From Christiangramia sediminis (GTDB lineage Bacteria > Bacteroidota > Bacteroidia > Flavobacteriales > Flavobacteriaceae): a stretch of 64,000 bases of DNA. The notes beneath the pieces were generated by a model, which saw only the letters and a program-made list of their open reading frames with translations, had not been told where the DNA came from and ran no database searches. Position 1 is the first letter of the stretch; each line of letters opens with the position of its first letter. A program made the translations under genes and the position numbers. Below, one piece after another: positions 8,742 to 17,301 of the stretch. The stretch spans positions 783,801 to 847,800 of the forward strand of contig NZ_JAJBZG010000002.1 in NCBI RefSeq assembly GCF_020552705.1, in the 5' to 3' direction.

Positions 8742-11700
8742 ATGAAAGCAAAATTTAGTAGTATTTTAACGCTATTACTGGCGTTTGTTGTGCAAATAAC
8801 CTTTGCGCAGGAACAAACGGTGTCCGGTACGGTGACAGACCAAGATGGTCTACCGCTACCTGGAGTTACCGTTATTATTAAAGGAACATCCACTGGTGTA
8901 CAAACAGATTTTGATGGTAACTATAACATTGAAGCTACCCAATCTGACGTTCTAGTATTCTCTTTTGTAGGGATGAAAACAGCGGAATATCCAGTTGGAA
9001 GCACAAACATTGTAGATGTAGTGCTGGAAACGGATACCGCTCAACTTGACGAGGTAGTAGTTACCGCCTTAGGTATTACGAGAGAGAAAAAATCTCTTGG
9101 TTATGCTTCCCAACAACTTGATGGTGAAGAAATAACAAGATCTCGTAATTCTAATGCACTTAACTCTCTTAGCGGACAGGTTGCCGGTGTACAAATCACA
9201 AACAACAGTGGTCAACTTGGAGGTTCCACTAGAATTGTACTTAGGGGTGTAGGTTCTGTAACCCAGGGAAATAAGCCACTTATTGTAGTGGACGGAATTC
9301 CATTGGACAACTCGAACTACAACACTGAATCTGCTCAAGATGGTGGTGGTGGATATGACTTTGGTGATACCGGTTTTGATATCAACCCAGATGACATTGC
9401 GAGTATGAACGTACTAAAAGGTGGTGCAGCAGCAGCACTATATGGTAACCGTGCAAACAACGGGGCAATTATCATAACTACCAAGTCTGGTAAAAAAGGT
9501 AAAGCAGAAGTAACAATTAATTCAGGTGTTAGTTTTGAAAGCATCAACATTATACCACAAGTACAGAAATTGTACGGTGGTGGTGGCGGAAACGCACTTA
9601 CAATCGAGCAGTCTGGTTTTGAAGAGGCAACTATCGATGGTACTACATACAATATTGTTGATTATGGTACTGATGAGTCTTGGGGACCTAGATATGATGC
9701 AAACACTGAAGTTCTTCATTGGGATGCATTTGATCCTGAATTTCCAAACCAGTACTTAAATCCAAGACCTTGGGTTTATCCTGAAAATGACAAAGAAGAT
9801 TTCTTTGACACTGGTGTTAGCATCAACAATGGGGTTGCTTTTTCATTAGGATCAGAAAAGTCTACAATGAGACTATCTTTAAACAATACTCAGTCTAAAG
9901 GTATTGTTCCTCAGAGTGAACTTGACAAAACAAGTTTAAACTTCAACGGAACTTCTCAGCTTAGCGACAAGTTAAAAATTGATGCAGGGATTAACCTTAC
10001 AGTTACTGATGGTTATAACCGTCCTGCTTTTGGATATAGTGGGAATAGTGTAATTCTTCAATTCTTCCAATTCGGTCAGACTCAATTGGATTATGAAAGA
10101 TTAAAAGACTATGTACTTCCTAACGGAACTCAGAGAACATGGAATAGAATTGCATTTGACAATCCTAACCCAAGATATACAGACAACCCATACTGGATTA
10201 TCAATAAAAATTATTCAGAAGATAAACGTACAAGATGGTTTGGTAACGTAGGCGGACAGTATAACTTTACTGATGGTCTTTATGTTACTGCAAAAATGTA
10301 CATGGATAATTATGATTTTAAGACAGGTACAAGAATCGCAGAAGGATCTCAGGCTCAGTCTAATTATGTAGAAAACCAAAGAGATTTTACAGAGATCAAC
10401 TATGAAGCAATCCTTCATTATGATACTGACTTATTTGACGATCTTTTAAATGTGAACACCTTTGTAGGAGCTAACAAGAGAGATACTAAATTTAGCCGTT
10501 TAGCAGGAAATACCCGTGGTGGTCTTGCAGTACCAGAAATTTACAACCTAGGTAACTCAGTAGACGATCCGGCGCTTCTTGATTATAACGAAAATAAACA
10601 AATTGAGTCTGTTTTTGGGTCGGCTTCATTCGGATATGATGACATGTTATATCTTACCGTAACAGGTAGAAATGACTGGTCTTCTACACTTCCAGAAGAA
10701 AACAATTCTTTCTTCTACCCGTCTATTAATGGTAGTTTTGTGTTCTCTCAAGTATTAGAGGCAGATTGGCTATCATTTGGTAAACTTCGTGGTGGTTATG
10801 CAGAAGTAGGATCGGATACAGACCCTTACCAATTAAGAAACACTTTTGATAACAGAAGTGCATTTTTTGGAAACATTCGTTACACTCAGCCTACTGCAAA
10901 TAGAAATCCTAACCTAAAGCCAGAGAGAAAAACTACCTGGGAAGTAGGTTTAGAAATGGGATTCTTGGATAACAGAGTTAATTTTGACGTAACTTACTAT
11001 AACGAAGAAACTGATGATCTAATTACACCGGTACAGGTTGATCCTAGTACAGGTTATGGAAGTACTTTTGCTAACGCAGGAAAACTTGCTAACAAAGGTA
11101 TTGAAGCATTAGTTAACATTACTCCGGTAAAAACTGAAGATTTTGACTGGAATGTAACCTGGAACTTTGCTAAAAACGAGAATGAATTATTGGAATTACT
11201 TCCAGGTGTTAATTCATTAGAGATTGCAAGCTTCCCATTTAAAGGAGTTACTTTAAATGCGATTGTTGGTGAACGTTACGGTATCATTAGAGGTACAGAT
11301 TTCGTTTATGATGATGCAGGAAACAAAGTGGTTAGTGCAGGTGGTAGGTATTTATCTACTTCAACTGTTCGAAACCTTGGTTCTGTTCTTCCAGATTACA
11401 ACATGGGTATCAGAAACTCTTTCAGATATAAGAATTTTGATTTTGGATTCCTTATCGATATGCAAAAAGGTGGTGTTTACCGTTCATTAACGAACATTTG
11501 GGGTAACTACTCTGGTATCTTAGAAGGTACTGCTGCTAATAACATCCGTGAGGAAGGTATCGTGATAGATGGAGTTACAGGTGATGTAACATTCAACAAC
11601 GATGGTTCTTACACTGTAACTAATACTGCTGAGAATACTACAGTTATTCCTGCTCAACTTTGGGGTGTAGACCATTATTTTGGTCCTGATGCTCAAAACG

Positions 11701-11954
11701 TATTTGATGCAGATTACTGGAAACTTCGTGAAGTAAGTCTTGGGTATACTCTTCCTAAGAATTGGATGGGTGAAACTGGAATTGAATCTGTAAGATTTAG
11801 TGCTTTCGGAAGAAACCTTTTAGTATGGGGATTAGATAACGAAAACTTTGATCCTGAAGTCGCTACCGGTGGTAGTGGTAACATTCAAGGTTCTGAAGGT
11901 GGATCTTTACCTTCTACAAGAACATATGGTCTTAACGTAGAAATCAAATTATAA
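8742..11954 (+). CDS. SusC/RagA-family TonB-linked outer membrane protein
   Basis: A 1070-residue protein with a signal peptide (residues 1-22, ending TFAQ). A carboxypeptidase-regulatory-like domain follows (about 24-100, with VSGTVTDQDGLPLPGVTV), then a plug domain (about 102-240, LDEVVVTALGI to YGNRANNGAIIITTKSG) and a long beta-barrel ending in an aromatic/hydrophobic terminal strand. Such proteins import oligosaccharides, peptides or other large solutes with TonB energy. The SusD partner follows after 4 bases. No glycoside hydrolase, peptidase, sigma/anti-sigma pair or hybrid sensor adjoins, so the substrate cannot be called. I use no gene symbol because the starch-specific function is not shown. 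Confidence 0.95.
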   Translation: MKAKFSSILTLLLAFVVQITFAQEQTVSGTVTDQDGLPLPGVTVIIKGTSTGVQTDFDGNYNIEATQSDVLVFSFVGMKTAEYPVGSTNIVDVVLETDTAQLDEVVVTALGITREKKSLGYASQQLDGEEITRSRNSNALNSLSGQVAGVQITNNSGQLGGSTRIVLRGVGSVTQGNKPLIVVDGIPLDNSNYNTESAQDGGGGYDFGDTGFDINPDDIASMNVLKGGAAAALYGNRANNGAIIITTKSGKKGKAEVTINSGVSFESINIIPQVQKLYGGGGGNALTIEQSGFEEATIDGTTYNIVDYGTDESWGPRYDANTEVLHWDAFDPEFPNQYLNPRPWVYPENDKEDFFDTGVSINNGVAFSLGSEKSTMRLSLNNTQSKGIVPQSELDKTSLNFNGTSQLSDKLKIDAGINLTVTDGYNRPAFGYSGNSVILQFFQFGQTQLDYERLKDYVLPNGTQRTWNRIAFDNPNPRYTDNPYWIINKNYSEDKRTRWFGNVGGQYNFTDGLYVTAKMYMDNYDFKTGTRIAEGSQAQSNYVENQRDFTEINYEAILHYDTDLFDDLLNVNTFVGANKRDTKFSRLAGNTRGGLAVPEIYNLGNSVDDPALLDYNENKQIESVFGSASFGYDDMLYLTVTGRNDWSSTLPEENNSFFYPSINGSFVFSQVLEADWLSFGKLRGGYAEVGSDTDPYQLRNTFDNRSAFFGNIRYTQPTANRNPNLKPERKTTWEVGLEMGFLDNRVNFDVTYYNEETDDLITPVQVDPSTGYGSTFANAGKLANKGIEALVNITPVKTEDFDWNVTWNFAKNENELLELLPGVNSLEIASFPFKGVTLNAIVGERYGIIRGTDFVYDDAGNKVVSAGGRYLSTSTVRNLGSVLPDYNMGIRNSFRYKNFDFGFLIDMQKGGVYRSLTNIWGNYSGILEGTAANNIREEGIVIDGVTGDVTFNNDGSYTVTNTAENTTVIPAQLWGVDHYFGPDAQNVFDADYWKLREVSLGYTLPKNWMGETGIESVRFSAFGRNLLVWGLDNENFDPEVATGGSGNIQGSEGGSLPSTRTYGLNVEIKL

Positions 11955-11958
11955 GAAA

Positions 11959-13542
11959 ATGAAAAAGATTAATAATACAATATGGATGTTATTCCTGGGA
12001 TTGATTCTCACATCATGTGGAGAGGATATTGCAGACGTTAACAAAAATCCAAATAGTCCGGAAGTGGTCCCGACTAACACAATTTTTAACAGTGCCACTA
12101 AAGAATTTACCGATTTTTCAAGAAGTTCTTTTAACAACGGTAGATTAGTTCTTAACTGGATGGAGTATTGGGGACAAAACTCATATGCTGATGAGGATCG
12201 TTACCTATACAGAGAAGCCAGTGCAGAAGGTCTTTACACAAACACTTATTTAGTAGCAACTGACCTTAAGCAGATCATTGATATAAACACAGATCCTGAA
12301 ACAGCAGGTAGTGCTTCAGCAGTTGGAGCTAATGAGAACCAGATCGCAGCTTCTCGTATCATGTTGGCTTATATGTTTCACCAATTGACTAATACATTTG
12401 GTGATGTACCTTACTATTCTTATGGTACTGAAGATCCAGATTTCCAGGCTCTACAGGTTGATGAGTTTTTATCTCCTGTTTTTGCACCTCAGGAAAAGAT
12501 CTATGCAGACCTACTTAAGGAATTACGTGAATCTGCTGACATGATCAATACTTCAGAGCCTGTTTTCACTTCTGGTGATAACATTTTTAACGGAGATCCA
12601 GTAAAATGGAAGAAATTCGCTAACTCTTTAATTCTTAGAATTGCGACAAATCTTTCAGAGGTTGATCAGTCAACTTATGAGTCTGCTGCTTCAGCTGCTA
12701 TTGCTGATGGTGTTATGACTTCTAACGCTGACAACGCTGTTCAGTCTTACGAAACATCTGATGCAACTGCATCACCATGGTGGTCAGCATTCATTGGTAG
12801 AACAGACTTTGCAGTAGCTGCTCCGTTCGTAAACCTTCTTAAAGGTGATACTGGTAATTATGGTCCAGATCCAAGACTTTTTGAAATGGCTGCTCCTATT
12901 TCTGTAGACATTGAAGATATCAAGGATAATTCTTACGAAAGAAGCGAAGATTATAGTGATTACGAAGGTGTTCCTTATGCATTCCAGAATGCTAATGATC
13001 TTCCTTTTACTGTATATAGTTTCCCAAGTAGTAAAATTCTTTCTCCTGACTACGGTGAGGTATTGATGGAATATGCTGAAGTAGAATTTCTTCTTTCAGA
13101 ATATAATGACTGGAGCCAGGACAACTATGAGAATGGTGTAAGAGCTTCTATGGAAAAATGGGGAGTAGACGCTGCTGATATTGATGCTTTTGTTGCCTCT
13201 CTTCCAGCTGCTACTGAAGAAACTGTTTTAACACAGAAGTATGTTGCTTTATACATGCAAGCTCACCAATCTTATGCTGAGTATAGAAGAACTGGATACC
13301 CAGATACTTCTATCTTATTCTTACCAGGAGAATCCTATACACTTCCTGCCGTTCAGGCAGCTGAAACAGATGACGATACATACGTATTTGAAGCTGGTGT
13401 AGAAGGAGCTACAGATCTTCCTGCAAGACTTAGATATCCAGTTATTCTTCAAACATTAAATGGAGATAACAGAGCTAATGCAGTATCTGAATTAGACAAC
13501 GGTGATACAATCTTCAGTACTTTATTCTGGGATGTAAACTAA
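11959..13542 (+). CDS. SusD/RagB-family substrate-binding lipoprotein
   Basis: A 527-residue protein with a lipoprotein signal, lipobox LTSC at residues 17-20. The early region FSRSSFNNGRLVLNWMEYW and the mid-protein LTNTFGDVPYYSYG block are typical of the SusD-like group (SusD/RagB, SusD-2 type). It caps the SusC barrel on the cell surface and captures the nutrient. It begins four bases after the susC-like gene and is followed by a strong terminator, so the two form a complete two-gene unit. Substrate unknown. Confidence 0.93.
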   Translation: MKKINNTIWMLFLGLILTSCGEDIADVNKNPNSPEVVPTNTIFNSATKEFTDFSRSSFNNGRLVLNWMEYWGQNSYADEDRYLYREASAEGLYTNTYLVATDLKQIIDINTDPETAGSASAVGANENQIAASRIMLAYMFHQLTNTFGDVPYYSYGTEDPDFQALQVDEFLSPVFAPQEKIYADLLKELRESADMINTSEPVFTSGDNIFNGDPVKWKKFANSLILRIATNLSEVDQSTYESAASAAIADGVMTSNADNAVQSYETSDATASPWWSAFIGRTDFAVAAPFVNLLKGDTGNYGPDPRLFEMAAPISVDIEDIKDNSYERSEDYSDYEGVPYAFQNANDLPFTVYSFPSSKILSPDYGEVLMEYAEVEFLLSEYNDWSQDNYENGVRASMEKWGVDAADIDAFVASLPAATEETVLTQKYVALYMQAHQSYAEYRRTGYPDTSILFLPGESYTLPAVQAAETDDDTYVFEAGVEGATDLPARLRYPVILQTLNGDNRANAVSELDNGDTIFSTLFWDVN

Positions 13543-13564
13543 TTAGTCACTTCATATTCTATTT

Positions 13565-13593
13565 AAACCACCCTTTTTGAGGGTGGTTTTTTT
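13565..13593 (+). terminator. Intrinsic terminator after the SusC/SusD pair
   Basis: aaaccaccc (13565-13573) pairs perfectly with gggtggttt (13581-13589) around a 7-base loop and runs straight into a T tract ending at 13593. It ends the two-gene SusC/SusD transcript. Confidence 0.9.
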
Positions 13594-13630
13594 ATTATAT
13601 AAATTTAAACCCAGAAAATATTTTAAATAT

Positions 13631-13638
13631 TAACTTTG
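13631..13638 (+). promoter_or_regulatory. Consensus -7 element immediately upstream of rlmB
   Basis: TAACTTTG matches the Bacteroidota TAnnTTTG element and ends only four bases before the rlmB ATG at 13643. That predicts a transcript starting at or next to the start codon. No clear TTG -33 element lies about 19 bases upstream, where the sequence is AT-rich. Confidence 0.55.
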
Positions 13639-13642
13639 CAAC

Positions 13643-14377
13643 ATGGAAGAAACTACGAGGATTTTTGGAATAAGAACGGTCATTGAAGCTATTGAAAGCA
13701 ACAAGGATATAGAAAAGGTATTTATACAAAAAGGACTTTCCGGACCTCTATTTCAGGAATTGAACCGGCATCTAAAAGATGGTAATTATAATATTTCGTA
13801 TGTTCCTGTTGAAAAGCTCAATAAACTAAGTAAGGGTAATCACCAAGGAGTCGTTGCCAATATATCCCCCATTAGCTTTGTAAGTCTTGAAAAGCTGGTA
13901 GAAGATTCCCAAAATTCTTCTACTACGCCCCTATTTATTTTGCTGGATGGTCTTACCGATGTACGGAATTTTGGAGCTATTATAAGAACTGCAGAATGTT
14001 GTGGGGTTACCGGAATTATCATTCAGGAAAAAGGCTCTGCTCCTATTAATGCCGACACCGTAAAGACTTCCGCAGGAGCCGTATTTAATGTCCCCATTTG
14101 TAAAGTCAATCACATTAAAGATGCAGTTTTTCATCTTCAGACCTATGATATAAAAATGATCGCTGCTACCGAGAAAACAGATGATCTCGTTTATGACATC
14201 GATCTAAAGCAAGCTATTGCAATCATAATGGGTGACGAAGCGAAAGGAGTATCCAACTCAATTTTGAAAGCCGCAAATTATCGTGCAAAACTACCAATGC
14301 TAGGAAACATTGCTTCACTAAATGTTTCTGTTGCCTGCGGAGCATTCCTTTATGAAGCGGTAAGACAGCGTATTTAA
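13643..14377 (+). CDS. rlmB: 23S rRNA (guanosine-2'-O-)-methyltransferase RlmB family (SpoU/TrmH)
   Basis: A 244-residue SpoU-family enzyme of normal length. The N-terminal substrate-binding domain begins FGIRTVIEAIES. The SPOUT domain holds motif 1 NFGAIIRTAE, motif 2 IIMGDEAKGVS and motif 3 SLNVSVACGAFLYEA. The family uses SAM to 2'-O-methylate a guanosine in 23S rRNA (G2251 in E. coli) or related RNA sites, so the exact target is inferred. Its stop codon overlaps that of the convergent rhomboid gene in a shared TTAA. Confidence 0.88.
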   Translation: MEETTRIFGIRTVIEAIESNKDIEKVFIQKGLSGPLFQELNRHLKDGNYNISYVPVEKLNKLSKGNHQGVVANISPISFVSLEKLVEDSQNSSTTPLFILLDGLTDVRNFGAIIRTAECCGVTGIIIQEKGSAPINADTVKTSAGAVFNVPICKVNHIKDAVFHLQTYDIKMIAATEKTDDLVYDIDLKQAIAIIMGDEAKGVSNSILKAANYRAKLPMLGNIASLNVSVACGAFLYEAVRQRI

Positions 14378-15108
14378 TCCTTTTTGGGATTTTCCTTATA
14401 GATATAATTGAATTCATTTTCTTCCGGATCATCCTCCTCTATTGGTAAATTTTCAATGAAATTTCCATCTTTATCAAAGTGTCTCATAAAAAGATCATCT
14501 TCTTCTGAATAATCAGGCTTTTGCCAGGAATATTTTGGCGGTTCAGGGATGTTTTTTCTGAATATCAATGACAGACCAAATCCACTCAAGAGTCCAGAAA
14601 GATGCCCTTCCCATGAAATTGAAGGATCTATTGGCGTGACATACCATACCAGGCCTCCATAAACAAATACAACGATAAGAGACAAGGCTACCAGGCGATA
14701 ATGCTTTGAAAAAACACCTTTAAAGAACAAAAAAGATGCGAGTAAATAGATAATTCCACTGGCCCCAATATGATTTGCAGATCTTCCAATTAACCATGTA
14801 AGTAATCCCGTTGAAACGAGACCGATGAGAAGTACTTTCCAGCTTATAGGTCTGTAGAAATAGAAAAGCGCAAGGGATAATATAAATAAGGGTATGGTAT
14901 TATTGAAAAGATGCTTTATATCTGAATGAATAAATGGCGAGAATATGATTCCCCGTAAACCAATAATTTCACCCGGTCTCACTCCAAACGAATTGAATTT
15001 TATCCCAAACCGCACTTCGATCCAGAAAACGATCCAGATCAAAAGCACAAATAAAAGTGGAAAACCAATAGTTCCACTCGTAAAAACAAAAGGTGAGGAT
15101 GTTTTCAA
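14374..15108 (-). CDS. Rhomboid-family intramembrane serine protease
   Basis: A 244-residue membrane protein with about six transmembrane segments. The catalytic dyad is visible: Ser117 in GASGIIY and His169 in SWEGHLSG. The HSDIKHLFNN segment (61-70) supplies the family's conserved His and Asn that stabilise the oxyanion. Rhomboids cut substrates within membranes; the substrate here is unknown. The start is a TTG at 15106-15108: no in-frame ATG exists nearby upstream or in the N-terminal helix. The cytoplasmic tail of about 55 residues is acidic. Confidence 0.9.
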   Translation of the reverse strand: MKTSSPFVFTSGTIGFPLLFVLLIWIVFWIEVRFGIKFNSFGVRPGEIIGLRGIIFSPFIHSDIKHLFNNTIPLFILSLALFYFYRPISWKVLLIGLVSTGLLTWLIGRSANHIGASGIIYLLASFLFFKGVFSKHYRLVALSLIVVFVYGGLVWYVTPIDPSISWEGHLSGLLSGFGLSLIFRKNIPEPPKYSWQKPDYSEEDDLFMRHFDKDGNFIENLPIEEDDPEENEFNYIYKENPKKD

Positions 15109-15155
15109 ATTTTCTTGAATTTTAATTAATATTACAAAAAACCATCCAAACTAGA

Positions 15156-15185
15156 TTGGATGTAATCCTGTCAGATTTAATATTG
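15156..15185 (+). promoter_or_regulatory. Candidate promoter of rarA, abutting the start codon
   Basis: TTG at 15156-15158 and TAATATTG at 15178-15185 (7 of 8 matches to TAnnTTTG) are separated by 19 bases, the expected spacing. The -7 element ends two bases before the rarA ATG at 15188, so any transcript from it would have essentially no leader. Confidence 0.5.
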
Positions 15186-15187
15186 CT

Positions 15188-16462
15188 ATGAATCAACCAC
15201 TGGCCGAAAGACTACGCCCAAAAACTCTCGAAGACTATTTAAGTCAGCAACATCTTATTGGGAAAGATGGGGCACTTAAGCAACAGATCAAACAGGGAAT
15301 AATTCCATCCATGATCTTTTGGGGTCCACCCGGCGTGGGAAAAACAACGCTTGCTAATATTATTGCAACAGAATCTGGAAGACCATTCTTTACCCTAAGC
15401 GCCATTAGCAGCGGTGTTAAAGATGTACGTGAAGTCATTGAAAAGGCAAAAAAGAGCGAAGGATTATTTACGACAAAAAGTCCTATACTATTTATTGATG
15501 AAATTCACCGCTTTAGCAAATCACAACAGGATTCACTATTAGGAGCAGTGGAAAAAGGCTGGGTTACCTTAATCGGAGCCACTACTGAAAATCCCAGTTT
15601 TGAAGTAATTTCAGCCCTGTTATCGAGATGTCAGGTTTACATTTTAAAACCATTTTCAAAAGATGACCTTGTAGCACTGCTTAAAAGAGCAATGAAGGAA
15701 GATAAGATCATCGCTGCAAAAGATGTGAAATTAAAAGAATCGGAAGCCCTGTTAAGACTTAGTGGTGGGGATGCCAGAAAACTACTGAATATCTTCGAAC
15801 TTTTAGTGACCTCTGCAGAAAAGAATGTCGAGATCACGAATGAACTTGTTTTATCTAAGGTTCAGCAGAATACTGTTCTATATGACAAAACAGGAGAACA
15901 GCATTATGATATTATTTCAGCATTTATAAAGTCTATAAGAGGAAGTGACCCCAACGCAGCAGTTTATTGGCTGGCCAGAATGATTGAGGGTGGTGAAGAT
16001 GTAAAATTCATTGCCCGTAGATTATTGATCCTTGCAAGCGAAGATATTGGAAATGCCAATCCTACCGCCTTGGTGATCGCCAATAATTCTTTTCAGGCTG
16101 TAAATACCATTGGTTATCCTGAAGCGAGGATCATTTTGAGTCAATGTGTGACTTATCTGGCTACTTCCCCTAAAAGCAATGCCGCCTACATGGCTATCAA
16201 CGAAGCCCAGAGCCTTGTTAAGAAAACGGGCAACCTATCTGTACCTCTAGCCATAAGGAATGCCCCTACTAAGCTTATGAAAGATATTGGCTACGGGAAA
16301 GAATATAAATATGCCCATAATCACGAAGGAAATTTTGTGGCAGCAGAATTTATGCCTGAAGAAATAAGCAATACTACCCTTTATAAACCCGGAAACAACC
16401 AACGTGAAAATGCCCAACGTGAGTTTCTAAAAAAAAGATGGCAAAAGAAATACGGATATTAA
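15188..16462 (+). CDS. rarA: Replication-associated recombination protein A (MgsA/RarA AAA+ ATPase)
   Basis: A 424-residue AAA+ ATPase close to clamp-loader subunits. Walker A GPPGVGKTT is at residues 46-54, Walker B FIDEIHRF at about 100-107, the sensor region GATTENPSFEV follows, and the C-terminal MgsA tetramerisation domain contains GSDPNAAVYWLARMIEGGED. It acts at stalled replication forks with SSB and RecA. Starting MNQPLAERLRPKTL fits the family N-terminus. Its stop shares a TTAA with the convergent gene at 16459. Confidence 0.95.
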   Translation: MNQPLAERLRPKTLEDYLSQQHLIGKDGALKQQIKQGIIPSMIFWGPPGVGKTTLANIIATESGRPFFTLSAISSGVKDVREVIEKAKKSEGLFTTKSPILFIDEIHRFSKSQQDSLLGAVEKGWVTLIGATTENPSFEVISALLSRCQVYILKPFSKDDLVALLKRAMKEDKIIAAKDVKLKESEALLRLSGGDARKLLNIFELLVTSAEKNVEITNELVLSKVQQNTVLYDKTGEQHYDIISAFIKSIRGSDPNAAVYWLARMIEGGEDVKFIARRLLILASEDIGNANPTALVIANNSFQAVNTIGYPEARIILSQCVTYLATSPKSNAAYMAINEAQSLVKKTGNLSVPLAIRNAPTKLMKDIGYGKEYKYAHNHEGNFVAAEFMPEEISNTTLYKPGNNQRENAQREFLKKRWQKKYGY

Positions 16463-17301
16463 TCCCTTAATTTATAGATTAAAGTTAACTTCTTACTATC
16501 CTGTTTATTGAGGTATTCCACGATGAGATCTCCTTTTTCATTAAAATAGGCAACACCCTGGTTGGTTAGAGAATTATAAATATAACTCTCCCCCTTATTC
16601 GTTTCTATCAAGATAGCTATTGGATCTGAAGAATTTTCCTGAAATAATCCCAGTCCCTGAGTAGTTTCTTTAAGATTATAATTTTTGCCTGAATACTGAT
16701 ACTGTTTATCAAATTTATTTAATTCTTCAACCTCTATTCCCTCTTCCCTCCCCTTTTCTTCGTTTAAGTCTTCATAAATTTCAGGTTCTTCAACAATTTC
16801 AGACTCCTCGATTTCTTCAGCTACTGGTGGAGCATCTGTCTTTGTTTCTGCAGCTTTTTTTGGCAAATCAGCCTCCACATAGGCATAATCTATTTCTTCG
16901 ATTGAAGTAAATGCATCTCGTAAGGCTTCCTGGTAAGCCACCTGGTAATCTTTCTCCCGGCTTCTACCCTCTTTCGTTTCAAAAACCACCTGATCATTGC
17001 AGTCTACAAGTTTCAGTATAAGTTTAGTTACAAAAAGCCCGGAATTATCTTCAAGCTTTGTTTGCAAACCCAAACACCCTTGCTGTTGTAAGTCGTTTGG
17101 TTTGTTTTCAGTCTTTATTAACGTGTTAAATCCATTTTGCTCGAATAGAAACTTGGTCAAGGAATTCAGTCTGTATTCATCTACTTCTCCGGTAAATTCA
17201 AAAGTTTCTGGAATAATTACATATTTATAATCATTAATCTCCTGTGCCGAGGCAACAAATACAAATCCAAAGATGAATAGGTACGATAGTAATTTTTTCA
17301 T
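16459..17301 (-). CDS. Exported protein of unknown function with acidic linker
   Basis: A 280-residue protein with a signal peptide (residues 1-19, ending ASAQ). The N-terminal part (about 20-150) is a compact domain opening NDYKYVIIPETFEF. A very acidic Glu-rich linker follows (about 150-195), then a C-terminal beta-rich part (about 200-280). I do not recognise a named family with certainty. Its ATG overlaps the stop of the upstream outer-membrane-like gene by 4 bases (ATGA), so the two are co-translated and probably act together at the envelope. Confidence 0.75.
   Translation of the reverse strand: MKKLLSYLFIFGFVFVASAQEINDYKYVIIPETFEFTGEVDEYRLNSLTKFLFEQNGFNTLIKTENKPNDLQQQGCLGLQTKLEDNSGLFVTKLILKLVDCNDQVVFETKEGRSREKDYQVAYQEALRDAFTSIEEIDYAYVEADLPKKAAETKTDAPPVAEEIEESEIVEEPEIYEDLNEEKGREEGIEVEELNKFDKQYQYSGKNYNLKETTQGLGLFQENSSDPIAILIETNKGESYIYNSLTNQGVAYFNEKGDLIVEYLNKQDSKKLTLIYKLRD

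Noticed and set aside
9069..9719. Minus-strand open frames within the susC-like gene
   Set aside because: They are shadows of a complete, well-recognised TonB-dependent receptor on the other strand and lack any known motif.
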